A stretch of DNA of 64,000 nt from contig NC_050735.1 in NCBI RefSeq assembly GCF_014529535.1, positions 8,939,739-9,003,738 on the forward strand, read 5' to 3'. Numbering within the stretch: the first letter of the stretch is position 1; every line of letters begins with the position of its first letter. The position numbers and the translations under genes are program-made. Shown here in pieces: positions 46,901 to 57,756 of the stretch. The DNA comes from Bradysia coprophila (taxonomy: Eukaryota; Arthropoda; Insecta; Diptera; Sciaridae). Below the pieces are notes generated by a model that was given only the letters and a program-made list of their open reading frames with translations, was not told the DNA's origin and made no database searches.

Positions 46901-47186
46901 TCACTTACTTTGCCGATTCACTGTGATCAGCATCATCAAAATCTTTGGTAGCATTTCTTCCGGCCGATTCTTCGAGCACTTCTTCACCGCCTGGATGCTG
47001 AAATAGCAACGAATTATTTGACCTTTCATGGCATTGATGATAATACAAAAAAAAATATTTGTGCTCATTTACTTCATGGAGGAATTTTGTTACGTCATAG
47101 ACTTTGTCGTGGATGACAACCCATAAATCTGACGGTTTGTTGTGCTCCTTAACCTCAGCAAACGTGTACTTCTTTGCGGTGGACAT
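43962..47186 (-). CDS. Cyt-b5: Cytochrome b5, tail-anchored
   Basis: Four exons on the minus strand: 47186-47073, 46997-46909, 46831-46721, 44052-43962, giving 134 residues. Heme-binding domain about 6-83 with axial ligands His39 (HPGGEE) and His63 (DDADHS); the start is MSTAKKYTFAEVKEHN. A Lys/Ser-rich linker leads to a C-terminal membrane anchor LCLAGISALAIALGSIVLYK and a short luminal tail KGFQMSKSSN. The protein donates electrons to fatty-acid desaturases and P450s on the endoplasmic reticulum. The anchor exon lies 2.67 kb beyond exon 3, and the join uses phase 2 (AAAGG|GTAAGT). Intron 1 (75 nt) is open in frame. An open frame runs upstream of Met1 to 47342 but is not needed. Confidence 0.92.
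44053..46720 (-). other. Last intron of Cyt-b5, repeat filled
   Basis: Includes an inverted-repeat element at about 45150-45430 (CTTCAGCTGATCCA at 45224, and its inverse GGACCAGCTGAAG at 45336) and a dispersed family copy at 46330-46500 (CAACGTTTTTCACAACGAAG, GTTTCAGCTGAGGTGAGAAA). The plus-strand frame at 44738-45028 shows no family resemblance. Confidence 0.55.
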
Positions 47187-47794
47187 AATAAGGCGAATAC
47201 TTGTAGGAAATGAAAATGTTACAACCGAAACGAAAAGAAAATGCCTTGGAATGTGAATGATAAATAAGTGAACTGTCACTCTTATAGCGTACACGCATGA
47301 CACGCATACATCTATACCACAGATACCGCTGATATGTACCACATCAGATAAAGTAGTGGTATTTTCGCCACTAGTCCCACTGCAGCAGTCGAATCAGTCG
47401 AATCTTGTACAACGTAGATATCAAGGCGTGTAAAGTTTGGAGAGGTCACGCAGATCGCCATTTTATTAGATACGCTGGCCATACAAACAAGCTCACCAAA
47501 ATCAAATTTGTATGACGTGGTGAATTCTTAGCATGAAACGTGAGGCCTTGGACAGCCTTGGACCAGTTTCCCTTAAATTTTCATGTGTAGGTTGGAGTCA
47601 CAATCTTGCCTAACAATGATTGTAAGACTTGTCCTCGTCACTTCAGCAACAATTAGCTCGAAGGCACTGCAGGTGAGTCGGTCTTCTGAGTTTTAAAATA
47701 ATATATTGTTCCTATAAAGTGACAGAGAAGACTAACTTGCCGACAGTGTCGTCTTAACGGTCTTAACCTGTTCTTTCAGAACCTGAGTATTGTG

Positions 47795-48192
47795 CAAGGT
47801 TCTGAAAGAACAGGTTAAGACACTTCTGAGTTGATCACGAAGGCGGTAAAACACAAATTTAGAGAGTTTTTGTTAAACACACTCATTACAGATTGTGTGA
47901 AATGTCAACTTGATAAAAATCAATGTTTCATACCTAGTACCCAAAAAGTGCGACGAAGTCTCCTACCAATATGAAAAATACAATTCGTACCACGGACTAA
48001 AAGTCTTTTTTCTTATTCGATTCGAAACTTCTCACACGCTAAAAAAGACTTTTAGTCCTAGGTACGAAATGCACTATTTTTCTTCAAGTTTTTGTTTTGT
48101 ACAATTAGTAATGAGTGTGTTTAACGAAACACGTCAAAATTTGTGTTTCACCTGCCTTCGTAAGTGTCTTAACCTGTTCTTTCAAAACCTTG
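47795..48192. mobile_element. hAT-type MITE with internal insertion
   Basis: Ends CAAGGTTCTGAAAGAACAGG and CTGTTCTTTCAAAACCTTG. A foreign inverted repeat (GTACCACGGACTAAAAGTC ... GACTTTTAGTCCTAGGTAC, about 47975-48065) sits in the middle. A broken end of another copy (CTGTTCTTTCAGAACCTG) precedes it at 47767-47784. Confidence 0.7.
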
Positions 48193-48214
48193 AAGTATTA
48201 TGTGTATTATTATA

Positions 48215-48458
48215 CAAGGTTCTGAAAGAACAGGTTAAGGCAACTCTAAGTTGATCACGAAAAGGATGACACGTGCACACAAATTGCGTCAACAGCTGCG
48301 AAGTTTATATGAAAAATGCAACTTAACAAAAACAAAATTCTGAATTTTCCAAAAAAAATATTTTCTTCAAGTTTATTTCCGACACTATTTGTAAGGAATC
48401 TGTTTTTAAAATTTGGTGTCACCCGTCCCCGTGTTTGTATTAACCTTTCAGAACCTTG
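48215..48458. mobile_element. hAT-type MITE, second subtype
   Basis: Starts CAAGGTTCTGAAAGAACAGG and ends CTTTCAGAACCTTG. The interior (AACAAAAACAAAATTCTGAA) matches the 13.9-kb copy, not the 5.85-kb copy, so the family has at least two interiors behind the same ends. Confidence 0.7.
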
Positions 48459-48500
48459 AGTATTAAGTCCGTGAAATCTTTCAAAGAGTGTTGTTCAAAG

Positions 48501-48753
48501 CAAGGTTCTGAAAGAACAGGTTACGACACTTCTGAGTTGATCACGAAGGCGGTGAAACACAAATTTTGACAATTTAGACGGGTTTTGTTAAACACACTCA
48601 TTACAGATTGTGTCAAACGTCAACTTGATAAAAAAAAAATTCATGTTTTCTTTTCATACAATCTATAATGAGTGTGTTTAACAAAACTTGTCTAAATTGT
48701 CAAAATTTGTGTTTCATTCGCCTTTGTGAGTGTCCTGTTCTTTCAGAACCTTG
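48501..48753. mobile_element. hAT-type MITE with GTTCAAAG duplication
   Basis: Ends CAAGGTTCTGAAAG and CTTTCAGAACCTTG; flanked by GTTCAAAG at 48493-48500 and 48754-48761. Interior palindromic like the 5.85-kb copy (ACACACTCATTACAGATTGTG and its inverse). Confidence 0.85.
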
Positions 48754-48761
48754 GTTCAAAG

Positions 48762-48998
48762 CAAAGTTCTGAAAGAACCAGGTTAAGACAACTCTGAGTT
48801 GATCACGAAGGTGGTGACTGAGTTCAGCGGCTACGAAGTTTATATGAAAAAAGCAACATAACAAAAACAAAATTCCGAATTTTCCTAAAAAACAAGTTGA
48901 TTCAAGTTGATTTAGCACACAATCTGTACTGAGTGCGTTTATCGATTTCGGTGTCACCCGCCTTCGTGGTTGTCTTAACCTGTTCTTTCAGAACCTTG
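48762..48998. mobile_element. hAT-type MITE inserted at the neighbour's target duplication
   Basis: Begins CAAAGTTCTGAAAGAACCAG immediately after the GTTCAAAG at 48754-48761 and ends CTTTCAGAACCTTG; it is followed by ATTCAAAG (48999-49006), one mismatch from GTTCAAAG. Interior is of the second subtype (AACAAAAACAAAATTCCGAA). Confidence 0.75.
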
Positions 48999-49368
48999 AT
49001 TCAAAGTTACCGAAGTTACCAGAACTAAAACGTCATCATCGTAACATTAAACGCAATAGCTGGATATTGACATTGACGGCATTGACGTTATTATTTTTTG
49101 TTCTCTCTACAAGCCAACTTTAAAATTTTTCTGACTGGCAGTCATTTCGCTTTTTCATTGTTTTTGTATAATCAAAACATTCATTAATGTTTGCTATCTC
49201 AAAAATGAAGTTTAAAGATTAGGTTAAAACTACAAAGAAAACTTACATCTACATTGTAAGTCGTGTTTTATAGTGATCAAAGAGTACTAACCTAAAATGA
49301 GAACGTAGTGCGTATAAAAAAACGATAAACAAAGTTAGCTAATCTCCCACAAAATAATTGAAAAAAAA

Positions 49369-52300
49369 ATGAGTGACAAATGGTTAAGTGGTAGCAGTTC
49401 CGAGTCGGGAATACTGCGAAAAACAAAAATAGCACAGCATACAGCCGCAACGGACGACCTACTGATATTTGGTTATGCTGCCAAATTATTTCGAAATGAT
49501 GAACAAGCGCGGTTCATGGATCATGGCAAGCATCTGATACCATGGAATGGTGATAATACACTTAAAATAGACAGGTTAATACTAAACATTTAAGTTTACA
49601 ATTTTTAAAGTTTAAATCAAAATGTTTAAAATCAAAATAAAAAAAAATTCTAATTTCAATGTGGAATGACCAGATCCAATTTCCATTTTATTTGTATAAA
49701 TGAGATGTTTTGCTATGAGCGATTGAGCACAAAATCCAAAAAAAACTTTAGTTCACAGTGCAGGCAGTTGTGTAATTCTGTGTGCTTGAAGTTCTTTAAG
49801 ATTTTCCTTTGTTCCATGTTGTTTGCCATGAAAAGTTGTGGTACAACACTTTTTCCGAAAAATTGTTTTTCCAGTCGGAAAAGCCAATTATAAGACAACG
49901 TTTAAAGTCGAATATCTACGCTCTAAACTTTATTACAGTGAGAGGAAGTGAAATTTCAGCATGAATTTTCTTAAGCTGTTTGTCAGCTGATCCATTTAAA
50001 CAATCAAAGCTGTTTATAAGTCTTTATACGGTTTTACCACTACCAAGCGCTTTCAAGTAGTAGCTTCAACCTTATAAACAAATATAAACAGTTTTGATTG
50101 TATGGGTAGATCAGCTGAGAAACAGCTGAAGCAAATTTCACTGCCACTGACTGTATCTTTTTGAAAAAAATCTTTTGTTCTGGAAAGTTTAGCTCATTAC
50201 CGATAATCCCTTCTGAATTCTACTGATAGTTAAGGTCCACAGCAGAAAGAAAAGAGGAAACCGGAAATGTCGTCTGAATTCCCTGCAATTACATAGTACT
50301 AGGATAGGGAAGACAGTGGACCATGAAGCCGTCACTTATTGTTAGGAACTAACAGGGACTATTTTTGAGAAATTCTTTGAGAAATTTTGAGAAATTCTTG
50401 AGAAATTCTTTGAGAAATCTTTGAGAAATTTTTGAGAAATTTTTTATATTTTTGAGAAATTTGAGAATTTTGAGAAATTTGAGAAATTCTTTGAGAAAAA
50501 ATTGAGAAATAATTGAGAATTTTTGAGAAATTCGATTTCTCAAAATAGTCCCTGGGAACTAAGGCTACTGCCGACTGCAAATTTGTACAAAACCCAAATG
50601 TTAGCCGAAAAAGTGGTTAAAACCGTAAGAAATTTCTAGTGTCTAGAACAAAGGAGTAGTGTCGGAATAAGACATTATTTTGGATGAGTTACAAAGTAAA
50701 AATAATAATTTCATTGAAGAACGGGACCAGTAATAGTAGGGGGCCAAAAATCCGATAAAATCCGGTAAAATCATCAATAAGTTATTGACAATAACATCCC
50801 AAAAATGTAACTTTTCATAATTCTTGAACAGAAAAGAAGTGTTGTGCAAGAAACAGTAGAACTAGTATCCCAAATCATAGCTACGTATCTTATATTGATC
50901 TAGAAAAAACTTTCAAAATCCGTATTGGGACATTTGGGAGGTTCTCAAGCCTTATCTTCATAACATGGACCATCAGAAGTACGTGAATGTAGCTTTCGAA
51001 AGACACCTCATTTATGAAAAATGGATTGAAGATGTCCAGGGAAAATGGCTTCAAAGTTGATCGATTTTCCGGGACACTTTTTGGGGGAACTTTAATACTG
51101 ACTAATTGGCTTTTCCGACTGGAGAAACAATTTTCGGTTTTACGGAATTTGTTCTGGTCCTACATCTTTTCATGGCAAACAGCATGGAACAACGGAGAGT
51201 CGTAAAGAACTTAAGGCGCACGGAGCCAATTTTTTTCCGACACAAGGACCTGGACTATCATTTCCGACTAACTAGAATTTTTTTTGGGAAAGTTTGGACG
51301 CTCCTTTTTTACAGGATATGATAAATGAAAAGAAAATACTGTCGCAAGAACAAAAATAGAGCGAAAAAGAAAAATATTTAATTCTAATAAAATAGCACAA
51401 CAAGAGACAATTATCCGAAACACCATTGCGATCGTCTAGTGTTTGCAATTTTTATAATTTTTGTGATGTAGAATCTCTTCCATTCTGGTTGGTTATAGCA
51501 TATAAATCGAACACTGACTGGTTGGTATGTATACGAATTTACAAACAAAATTTGTTTCTTAAAATTCTTTTTTTTATAAATAAAAAAAAAATTCTAGCAA
51601 ACACAAACGCACCGTCCCGCAAAATAAAAATCTCCATCCGCAGAATGAAAGAATTTTTTTTGAAAATCATTTTTACAGAAGATCCAAATTGTAGACGAAA
51701 AGTCGAATTACGCCACGGTTCAGTGAAGCTTTCATGTCTGATTGGCCATTTATTTTGCGCGGAAAATGTTACACGATTTGTGTTGACTCAGTTTATCATT
51801 TCCAAATTGATTAACATTCTCCTCACTGGCATTTTATGTAGATACGATGTTCGTGCCACTCTATCGGATCTTCAGCCGTATGAGGCCCCATCCGGCGGAT
51901 ACACGAATCGTTTGGATTATTTAACGCCAGCCGAACAGCGAGCGGAGCAACTGTGCGAAGAGGAACGCTATCGCAGTTTATATGATAATGATGTGGACGA
52001 GGAATTGTATCGAGGTAATTGTCCCTTACTCATCAACATCGCACTCATCACCTAATCGACCATTTTATCACGGCACAGAAGAAGAATCGAAGCGTTCGCA
52101 AGCATCTTATCAACAAATATCGTTCAACTATGACGGAAACAGTGCAACAGAAGAAAAGGAAGTGGAAGAACCAAAGGATGAAGAAACGGATGAACCATTC
52201 GTCCCGAATCCAAAGTTTCACATTCCGCAAGATATCGAAATCGTAAGTTATTTAAACCGGTCATTTTAGCGCGAAAACTCGAAATTTAACATCCACAATC

Positions 52301-54572
52301 CCTCACACAGCCCCAGTCGTTGAAACTTCACGCCATTATAGAGAAAACGGCAAGATTTATTGCCGGCCAAGGAATCCAAATGGAAATCTTAATCAAAGCG
52401 AAACAATCGAACAATCCGCTGTTCGAGTTCTTGAACCAAAACAATCGCATGAATCGCTACTACAAACATGTAATGAATGCCATTAAGTCGAACACGTATC
52501 CGGTGGTCGAAGAGAATGAGGACAATGAAGATGGCAACAGCAACGATGCGAGTACAACTGCACCAGCAATGAACAACGCGATTCCGGACGTTCCGTATCA
52601 ACCGATGCTCGTTCCAACGTTGAAGTATAAGCCTTCTGCCGATTGCTCCTACACCCAACTCATCAGCAAAATCAAAGGAGTTCCAATGCCTCTCAATCAG
52701 CTCGATTCCGCATCGGAAACTGGTGTGAATTCTAATGTGAACAGTCCACAGCCTTTTGACTACAACAAGTAGGTTCATATTTATCCTCAACGCTTCGCTT
52801 TTATCAAACTATTCAATCTAGTGAACGTACACAATCGCCCGTGACTGTAACAGTTCCGCAACCGACGACTGCAATACTACCGATGTCACAGAAACTCCTG
52901 TTAGATCTGGATCACGAGAAAATAAAGGCCACCATACAGTCCAAGGCCGAAGGCGTCGAAATCAACAAAATATCCACCGGACTGATGCTAGCGCAGTGCT
53001 ACAATTCGGATTCGGAAAGTGACGATGATGATGGAAGCGAAGCGAAAGATAAAATGCCAAAGATCGGTTTGTGATTCTGGTTTCAAATTGTTTTAGACGA
53101 TCGAAGTATTAACGTTTGCCGTTGCAGATTTTCCCATTCCACATCCGGATCTTCAGAATATCATTGACAAAACAGCGGCATACGTACTGAAGAACGGACG
53201 TGAGTTCGAGGATATTTTAAGAACCAAAAATGATGCGCGATTTTCCTTTCTATCCGCAACGGACGAGTACCATCGTTATTACATCTACAAAGTGAGTGGC
53301 ATCATTTATCCGACAACAACAACACCTTCAACGCTGACAACAGCATCATCAGCTCCACCACCAATGCCAACCAAAATTCCGTACGCTTCAAATGCACCGA
53401 AAGTGATCAGTAAGTGTTTCCACGTTCAACGTTCCACTGACAACGAACCTAACCCATCCACTTCCGCACAGCTTCAGTGTCATTTTCCATTAAACCGAAA
53501 GACGATCAACCGATACCTCTAAAACCCGCTTTGCCGCTAGAACCCAGCAGCGACGAAGACGAAGCGAATAGTGTGCCTTCCATTGTGGTGCCTGCACCAC
53601 TTGAACCGAATAACAGAACCGCTCATTCCGCAAAATTGTCCGTGCACGACATCATCAATGTGAGCATACCTCCGCCGACCATACTCCGAGTCAATGGCAT
53701 TGAACCACCGAAATTGCTCGAAGAGAAATTGGTTCGAATCAATCACAAAATCGAAATGGTTTCCGACGTGTCGGATATTAGTATCCGTGACGCAATGCTG
53801 GAGAATTGCATATCTGGTGACGATAAGAGAGAGGCTAGACGAGGTAATAGCGGAATGACATGGTCAAGACCGTCGTTTGTAACGGTTTTTGTTTTTTGGC
53901 AGCTGAGGACAAGTTCAAAGATCGATTGGCACAAGTGGCGCGTGAGAAATTGGGAATGCTGAGCAAAGAAAAGCAATTACAGTTGGAGAGGAAGAAGAAA
54001 GCGATGGCATTTTTGAATCAGATTAAGGGTGAGTTGAGTCTGTAGGCTATCCTGACGCGACGCTTAGAGAATATCATTGGTTCGCTTGCTTTACAGGCTC
54101 TTCGAATCAAACATCATCCGTCGAAAACATGACACTGCCAACCAAAGCTACTCAATCAGTCACGAATCCGTTACCCGTAACCCTAGAAAATCAGACGACA
54201 GCTTCATCAACACAAAACAACACCGAATCGGATGCAACAATTGAGTCGGTACATTCGTCACCCATTAGAGACGGTTCTAGTAAACTGAACGAAAGCAGCG
54301 ACGATGATGTCCAAGAGGTTTTCAGTAACCGATCCCGATCCAGGTGCATATACACCGAGTATATTCGTGCCGAACGGTCAATTAACATTTAACTTTCTGT
54401 TAGATCCAGGTCCGCTTCAAAACGTGAGAAGCGAAAAAAGTCCAAGCATCGCAGTAAGAAAAAATCAAAGCGTAGAGCCAGCCGATCCAGAAGCAGATCG
54501 AGTGGAAGGGATCGGAAGAGTAGGAAACGGTCATCGTCCAAGAAACGACGGCGCAAGAATCGTGACGATTAG
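49369..54572 (+). CDS. su(w[a]): Suppressor of white-apricot (SFSWAP) splicing regulator
   Basis: Ten coding exons: 49369-49574, 51842-52014, 52079-52242, 52311-52768, 52822-53066, 53128-53409, 53472-53843, 53903-54028, 54097-54343, 54404-54572, giving 813 residues. All joins restore frame. N-terminal domain ([53 protein letters not shown]) is the SWAP family signature. SURP/SWAP module 1 is near 186-238 ([13 protein letters not shown]), module 2 near 425-470 ([13 protein letters not shown]). Then [19 protein letters not shown], an acidic stretch, and a short Arg/Ser-rich C-terminus. It is a nuclear splicing regulator; fly su(w[a]) represses splicing of its own first introns. Here intron 1 is 2.27 kb and transposon filled. 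The exon 5 donor GTTTGT is weak. Tail to tail with RIOK3; AATAAA at 54626. Confidence 0.94.
49740..51240. mobile_element. Composite inverted-repeat element in su(w[a]) intron 1
   Basis: Bases 49765-49893 (AAAATTGTTTTTCCAGTCGG, AAAGCCAAT) are the inverse of 51103-51230 (ATTGGCTTTTCCGACTGGAG). Between them are a second element at 49920-50165 with CAGCTGATCCA / TAGATCAGCTG inverted ends and the CAGGG element at 50353-50554. The outer ends are about 130 bp; no transposase frame survives. Confidence 0.55.
50353..50554. mobile_element. hAT-type CAGGG element with interior of decamer repeats
   Basis: CAGGGACTATTTTTGAGAAA at the left and TTTCTCAAAATAGTCCCTG at the right, flanked by a perfect 8-bp duplication GGAACTAA (50345-50352, 50555-50562). 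The whole interior is a run of TTTGAGAAAT variants derived from the end sequence. Eight-base duplication plus CAGGG ends indicate hAT. Confidence 0.85.
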
Positions 54573-54719
54573 ATTTTTCGTTTGTTAAGTTTGGTTGTTA
54601 CAGTTGACTGTCCCCGTCGGCAGGCAATAAATATTTTGATTATCGAAATGGAACACAGTCGTTGCAATTCGCCCAACAACATTTATATTTTGCAAAAAAT
54701 CAACAAACTTCTGACGGAA

Positions 54720-56493
54720 TCAATTGGCCGCGAGTGGAAGGCTTTGAGCTCCTCCCTCCGAGACATCACTCGACGGGCACAACTTTAATTTCTCCTCTTG
54801 AGTCTTCTCCCAGGCATAATCGAATGGATAGCTGATCGGTTTGAAAATCTCGGGCGTGTCCTCATTCGATGCCGTTGCCGATACCATGGACGGACCTTTG
54901 TCGTGTATACGTTCTAGCATAGCTGCATTGTGAGCGAAACTGTCCAGTCCTGTAATCGATGAGAATAGTTCCTCTTTCGTTTTCACATTCGACAGACCTT
55001 TGCGGGTGAAGAACTGGAATTTAAAATGATTTCAATTAGCACTTGTTGTCCACAAAGGATCTCATCTTGATCAAACTCACCGTACTGATGTTATGGCAGT
55101 CTCGCATCATAAATTCCAAGGCGCTCGGATGGCCCGGTTCCACGGATTGTGCAACATCGATAAACCACGGTCGGTCCTTGTGCCACAAAATGTTGTATTC
55201 CGACAGATCTGCGTGGACCAATTTCGCTTCGTTGTACAATTTGTGCATCATCGTCAAAATTTCGTCGTAGGCCAGCTCGAGTTCATCATAACTCAAAATC
55301 GCTTCCTTCAATTTCGGTGCGGCTACGTTATCCTCACCAATGAACGACATCAGGAGAATGTGTTTCTTCAGCATGATCACATCCGGACAATTGATTCCAA
55401 ACTTTTGCATCCTCATCAGATTGTGCATTTCCTTTTCCGCCCACATATTGATGACGGTGCGATTGTTTTGCTTGCTGAATCGGTCCTTGAAACGATAGTC
55501 GTCCTTAATGTAACGATCCCGTTGCTTGAACTCATTCAATGTGGTCTTGAATATCTTGATGGCACATTCTTTCGGCACTGTTAATTCGCCGACGTAGTTT
55601 TCGTCGCTTGTAGCATGCAAAATGACCGCCTCTTTGCCGGTAGAGATTATACCATTTATCTGCTCCAACACTTGGTTGTTGACCATTTTGTACAAGAGTA
55701 ATCGAGTTTTGTCGTCCAAGCCCATTTCAGCCGTAGCAAAATTGTCACGACGATCGTGCGCCTTGTGTTTCTTCGTCTTTTGTGAATACGTTTTCAGTTG
55801 ATTGTACACCGAATTTGATAGTCCGAAATCGAAGCCCGCAGCGTCGCCTGTTTTGAATTCGGGTGGAAACGACATTACACGGCACGCATTCCGCACTCCG
55901 CATAACCGTTCGTCGTGTTTCGTGATCATAATTCCATCTTCATCCAATCCGTAGCCCTTCTTCGGCAAATTCACCATTTGCTTCTCGTTCTTCTCGAACC
56001 GATCCCAGTGCTTCGGCACATCCTGCTCTTCTTCGTCCAAATCCGAATCGAGCGCATCGTCCATCCCGGTGCGATATTTACTATACGAAACGGACACTTT
56101 GGAGTCCTTATTCTGTTGTTTCTCGATTCGTTTCACTTCAACATCACGTTCATGATCGAATTGGGCCTGTAACATCTCGGCAATCAATTTATCCGAATCA
56201 CAGAAATCATCCAACTGATACGACAAAGACATATCGTTTTTGATCGCGTTGAGAACCTCGTCGGGAATGTCATCGCTGATTTGACAAGGTAGTTCGGAGC
56301 TTGATTGTTCTGTTGCAGATACATCTGCTTCGGATGCTTTAGATGACGGTAATTGATCACTGTACTGTTGTCTGAATTTCTGTGCGAACTTCTTATTCTC
56401 CTTGTCTTGTAGCCCGCGAGCATACTCTTCTGACATAATGTTGTGAAATTCAACGGGCTCAGGTTGTTCGATTTTTCCCCATGGTGAAGACAT
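54720..56493 (-). CDS. RIOK3: RIO kinase 3 (atypical serine/threonine kinase)
   Basis: Two exons, 56493-55081 and 55013-54720 (67-nt intron, donor GTGAGT, acceptor TTCCAG), give 568 residues. The N-terminal region (MSEEYARGLQ, LIAEMLQAQFDHERD, DSKVSVSYSKYR) and the domain sequence match vertebrate RIOK3 rather than RIOK1 or RIOK2. RIO kinase motifs: ISTGKEAVI nucleotide loop, AIKIFKTTLNEFK with the ATP-contacting lysine, catalytic Asp429 and Asn434 in VHADLSEYN, metal-binding Asp446 in FIDVAQSVE. All catalytic residues are present. RIOK3 associates with 40S pre-ribosomal particles and also acts in innate immune signalling in mammals. The C-terminal exon (FFTRKGL...) adds about 97 residues. 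Ends 147 bp from the su(w[a]) stop. Confidence 0.95.
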
Positions 56494-57200
56494 TTTGCTA
56501 GGATGATCGACTAAAGTTAACGATTGAATTTCGCGCAGTTCTATTATAAACTTAAACTGAAATTTTTATTTCCGCCTCTATGACGATATTGTAACTTGTT
56601 GTGAAATTACAAAATAGCGCACACACTCTCACACTGGACTACGATTGTTTTCTAGCTTGTGGTTCCTTCCTTATCTACTGTTTACTTTCGTTTTGCAATA
56701 AATTATCCTAATTAGTATCACGTTAATTAAAACTAATTGGCAATTGAAAAATGAAGTAGCCTTCGACGATAAAAAAAGGCTGTTCGTCGAACAAATTTAT
56801 TATTTTCGACACAATTCTTCTAGTGTTGTCTGTTGGAATGACAAACGACCAATGACATATTCTTATAAGAAGAGGTCGAAGAGGTGTATACCAGTCTCTG
56901 GTATTACGGGTATTACGCACATACTATGGTAACACTCGTTCTATGGTTAAGGCCAAGGAAACAAGATACCAGGTATGGCCTAAACCGATTTATCTTGAAC
57001 GCACTCAAAATTGATGCGGATTATCAAATTCGGGTCAGTAGTTCCCGAGGCATTCTTATACGCCTTTTGGTAATGTTGCCCACAATTCCAACGATAGGTA
57101 GGTAGGTTACTATTCTTCAAAAGTTGATTTATCTTGAACCCATTCATTATTTATGTCCAAATAATATTAAAATGAGTGCGTTTGAATCCGTTATTACAAT
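56494..57200. other. RIOK3 upstream region and spacer
   Basis: Contains the RIOK3 promoter and 5' UTR. No TATA box is evident and no gene is seen. Confidence 0.35.
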
Positions 57201-57209
57201 CGTTATGCC

Positions 57210-57421
57210 CAGGGCCTATTTTTGGGAAATTGAATTTTCCAAATTTCCTCAAATTTGCCAAAATTTGCTAGAATTTGCTAATATTTTCCAAAATTTTCCA
57301 GAATTTGCCAAATTTTTTGATACCAAATTCTAGCAAATTTTGGAAAATATTAGCAAATTCTAGCAAATTTTGGCAAATTTGAGGAAATTTGGAAAATTCA
57401 ATTTCCCAAAAATAGGCCCTG
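57210..57421. mobile_element. hAT-type CAGGG element with TTTGCCAAAATT interior
   Basis: CAGGGCCTATTTTTGGGAAA to TTTCCCAAAAATAGGCCCTG, flanked by GTTATGCC (57202-57209) and ATTATGCC (57422-57429), seven of eight identical. Arms are nearly perfect inverted copies; the interior is built of AAATTTTGGCAAATT-type repeats. Confidence 0.8.
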
Positions 57422-57756
57422 ATTATGCCCTATGCGGTGACATCAGCAAGGTAAATCTACATCAGTGTTTATATACTTTGGACATTGGACATCAGACCGT
57501 ACCTGGTAATTTATAGTTATCATAGAGTTATATTCGAGCAATGAAAGTATAGAACAGGTACGGTCGATCGGCGAATTCTTCTTAAACGCACTCATATTTT
57601 ATGTCAAAATAATATGAAATTGAATGCGTTTAAGTACGAAAATCAAATTTTTATGTCCTCCGGGCGGACAATAGACCATACCTGGTTTACACATTCATTG
57701 TATTCGAGAGGTGCCATGGTGGCGCTGTCGATCAAAGGATACCACACAAATATCAA

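Noticed and set aside
47187-47342. N-terminal extension of cytochrome b5 to 47342
   Set aside because: The family starts close to MSTAKKYTFAEV; the extension is hydrophobic noise from the 5' UTR.
51426-51841. Upstream coding extension of the su(w[a]) exon 2 frame
   Set aside because: Frame is open by chance in AT-rich intron; the acceptor at 51841 joins exon 1 with the correct family sequence KIDRYDVR.
53292-53409. Intron beginning GTGAGT at 53292 in su(w[a])
   Set aside because: The fly protein continues YKV.G after this point, and the alternative donor GTAAGT at 53410 joins to [11 protein letters not shown] in frame.
55043-56172. Plus-strand frames across the RIOK3 gene
   Set aside because: Antisense shadows of a highly conserved kinase frame.
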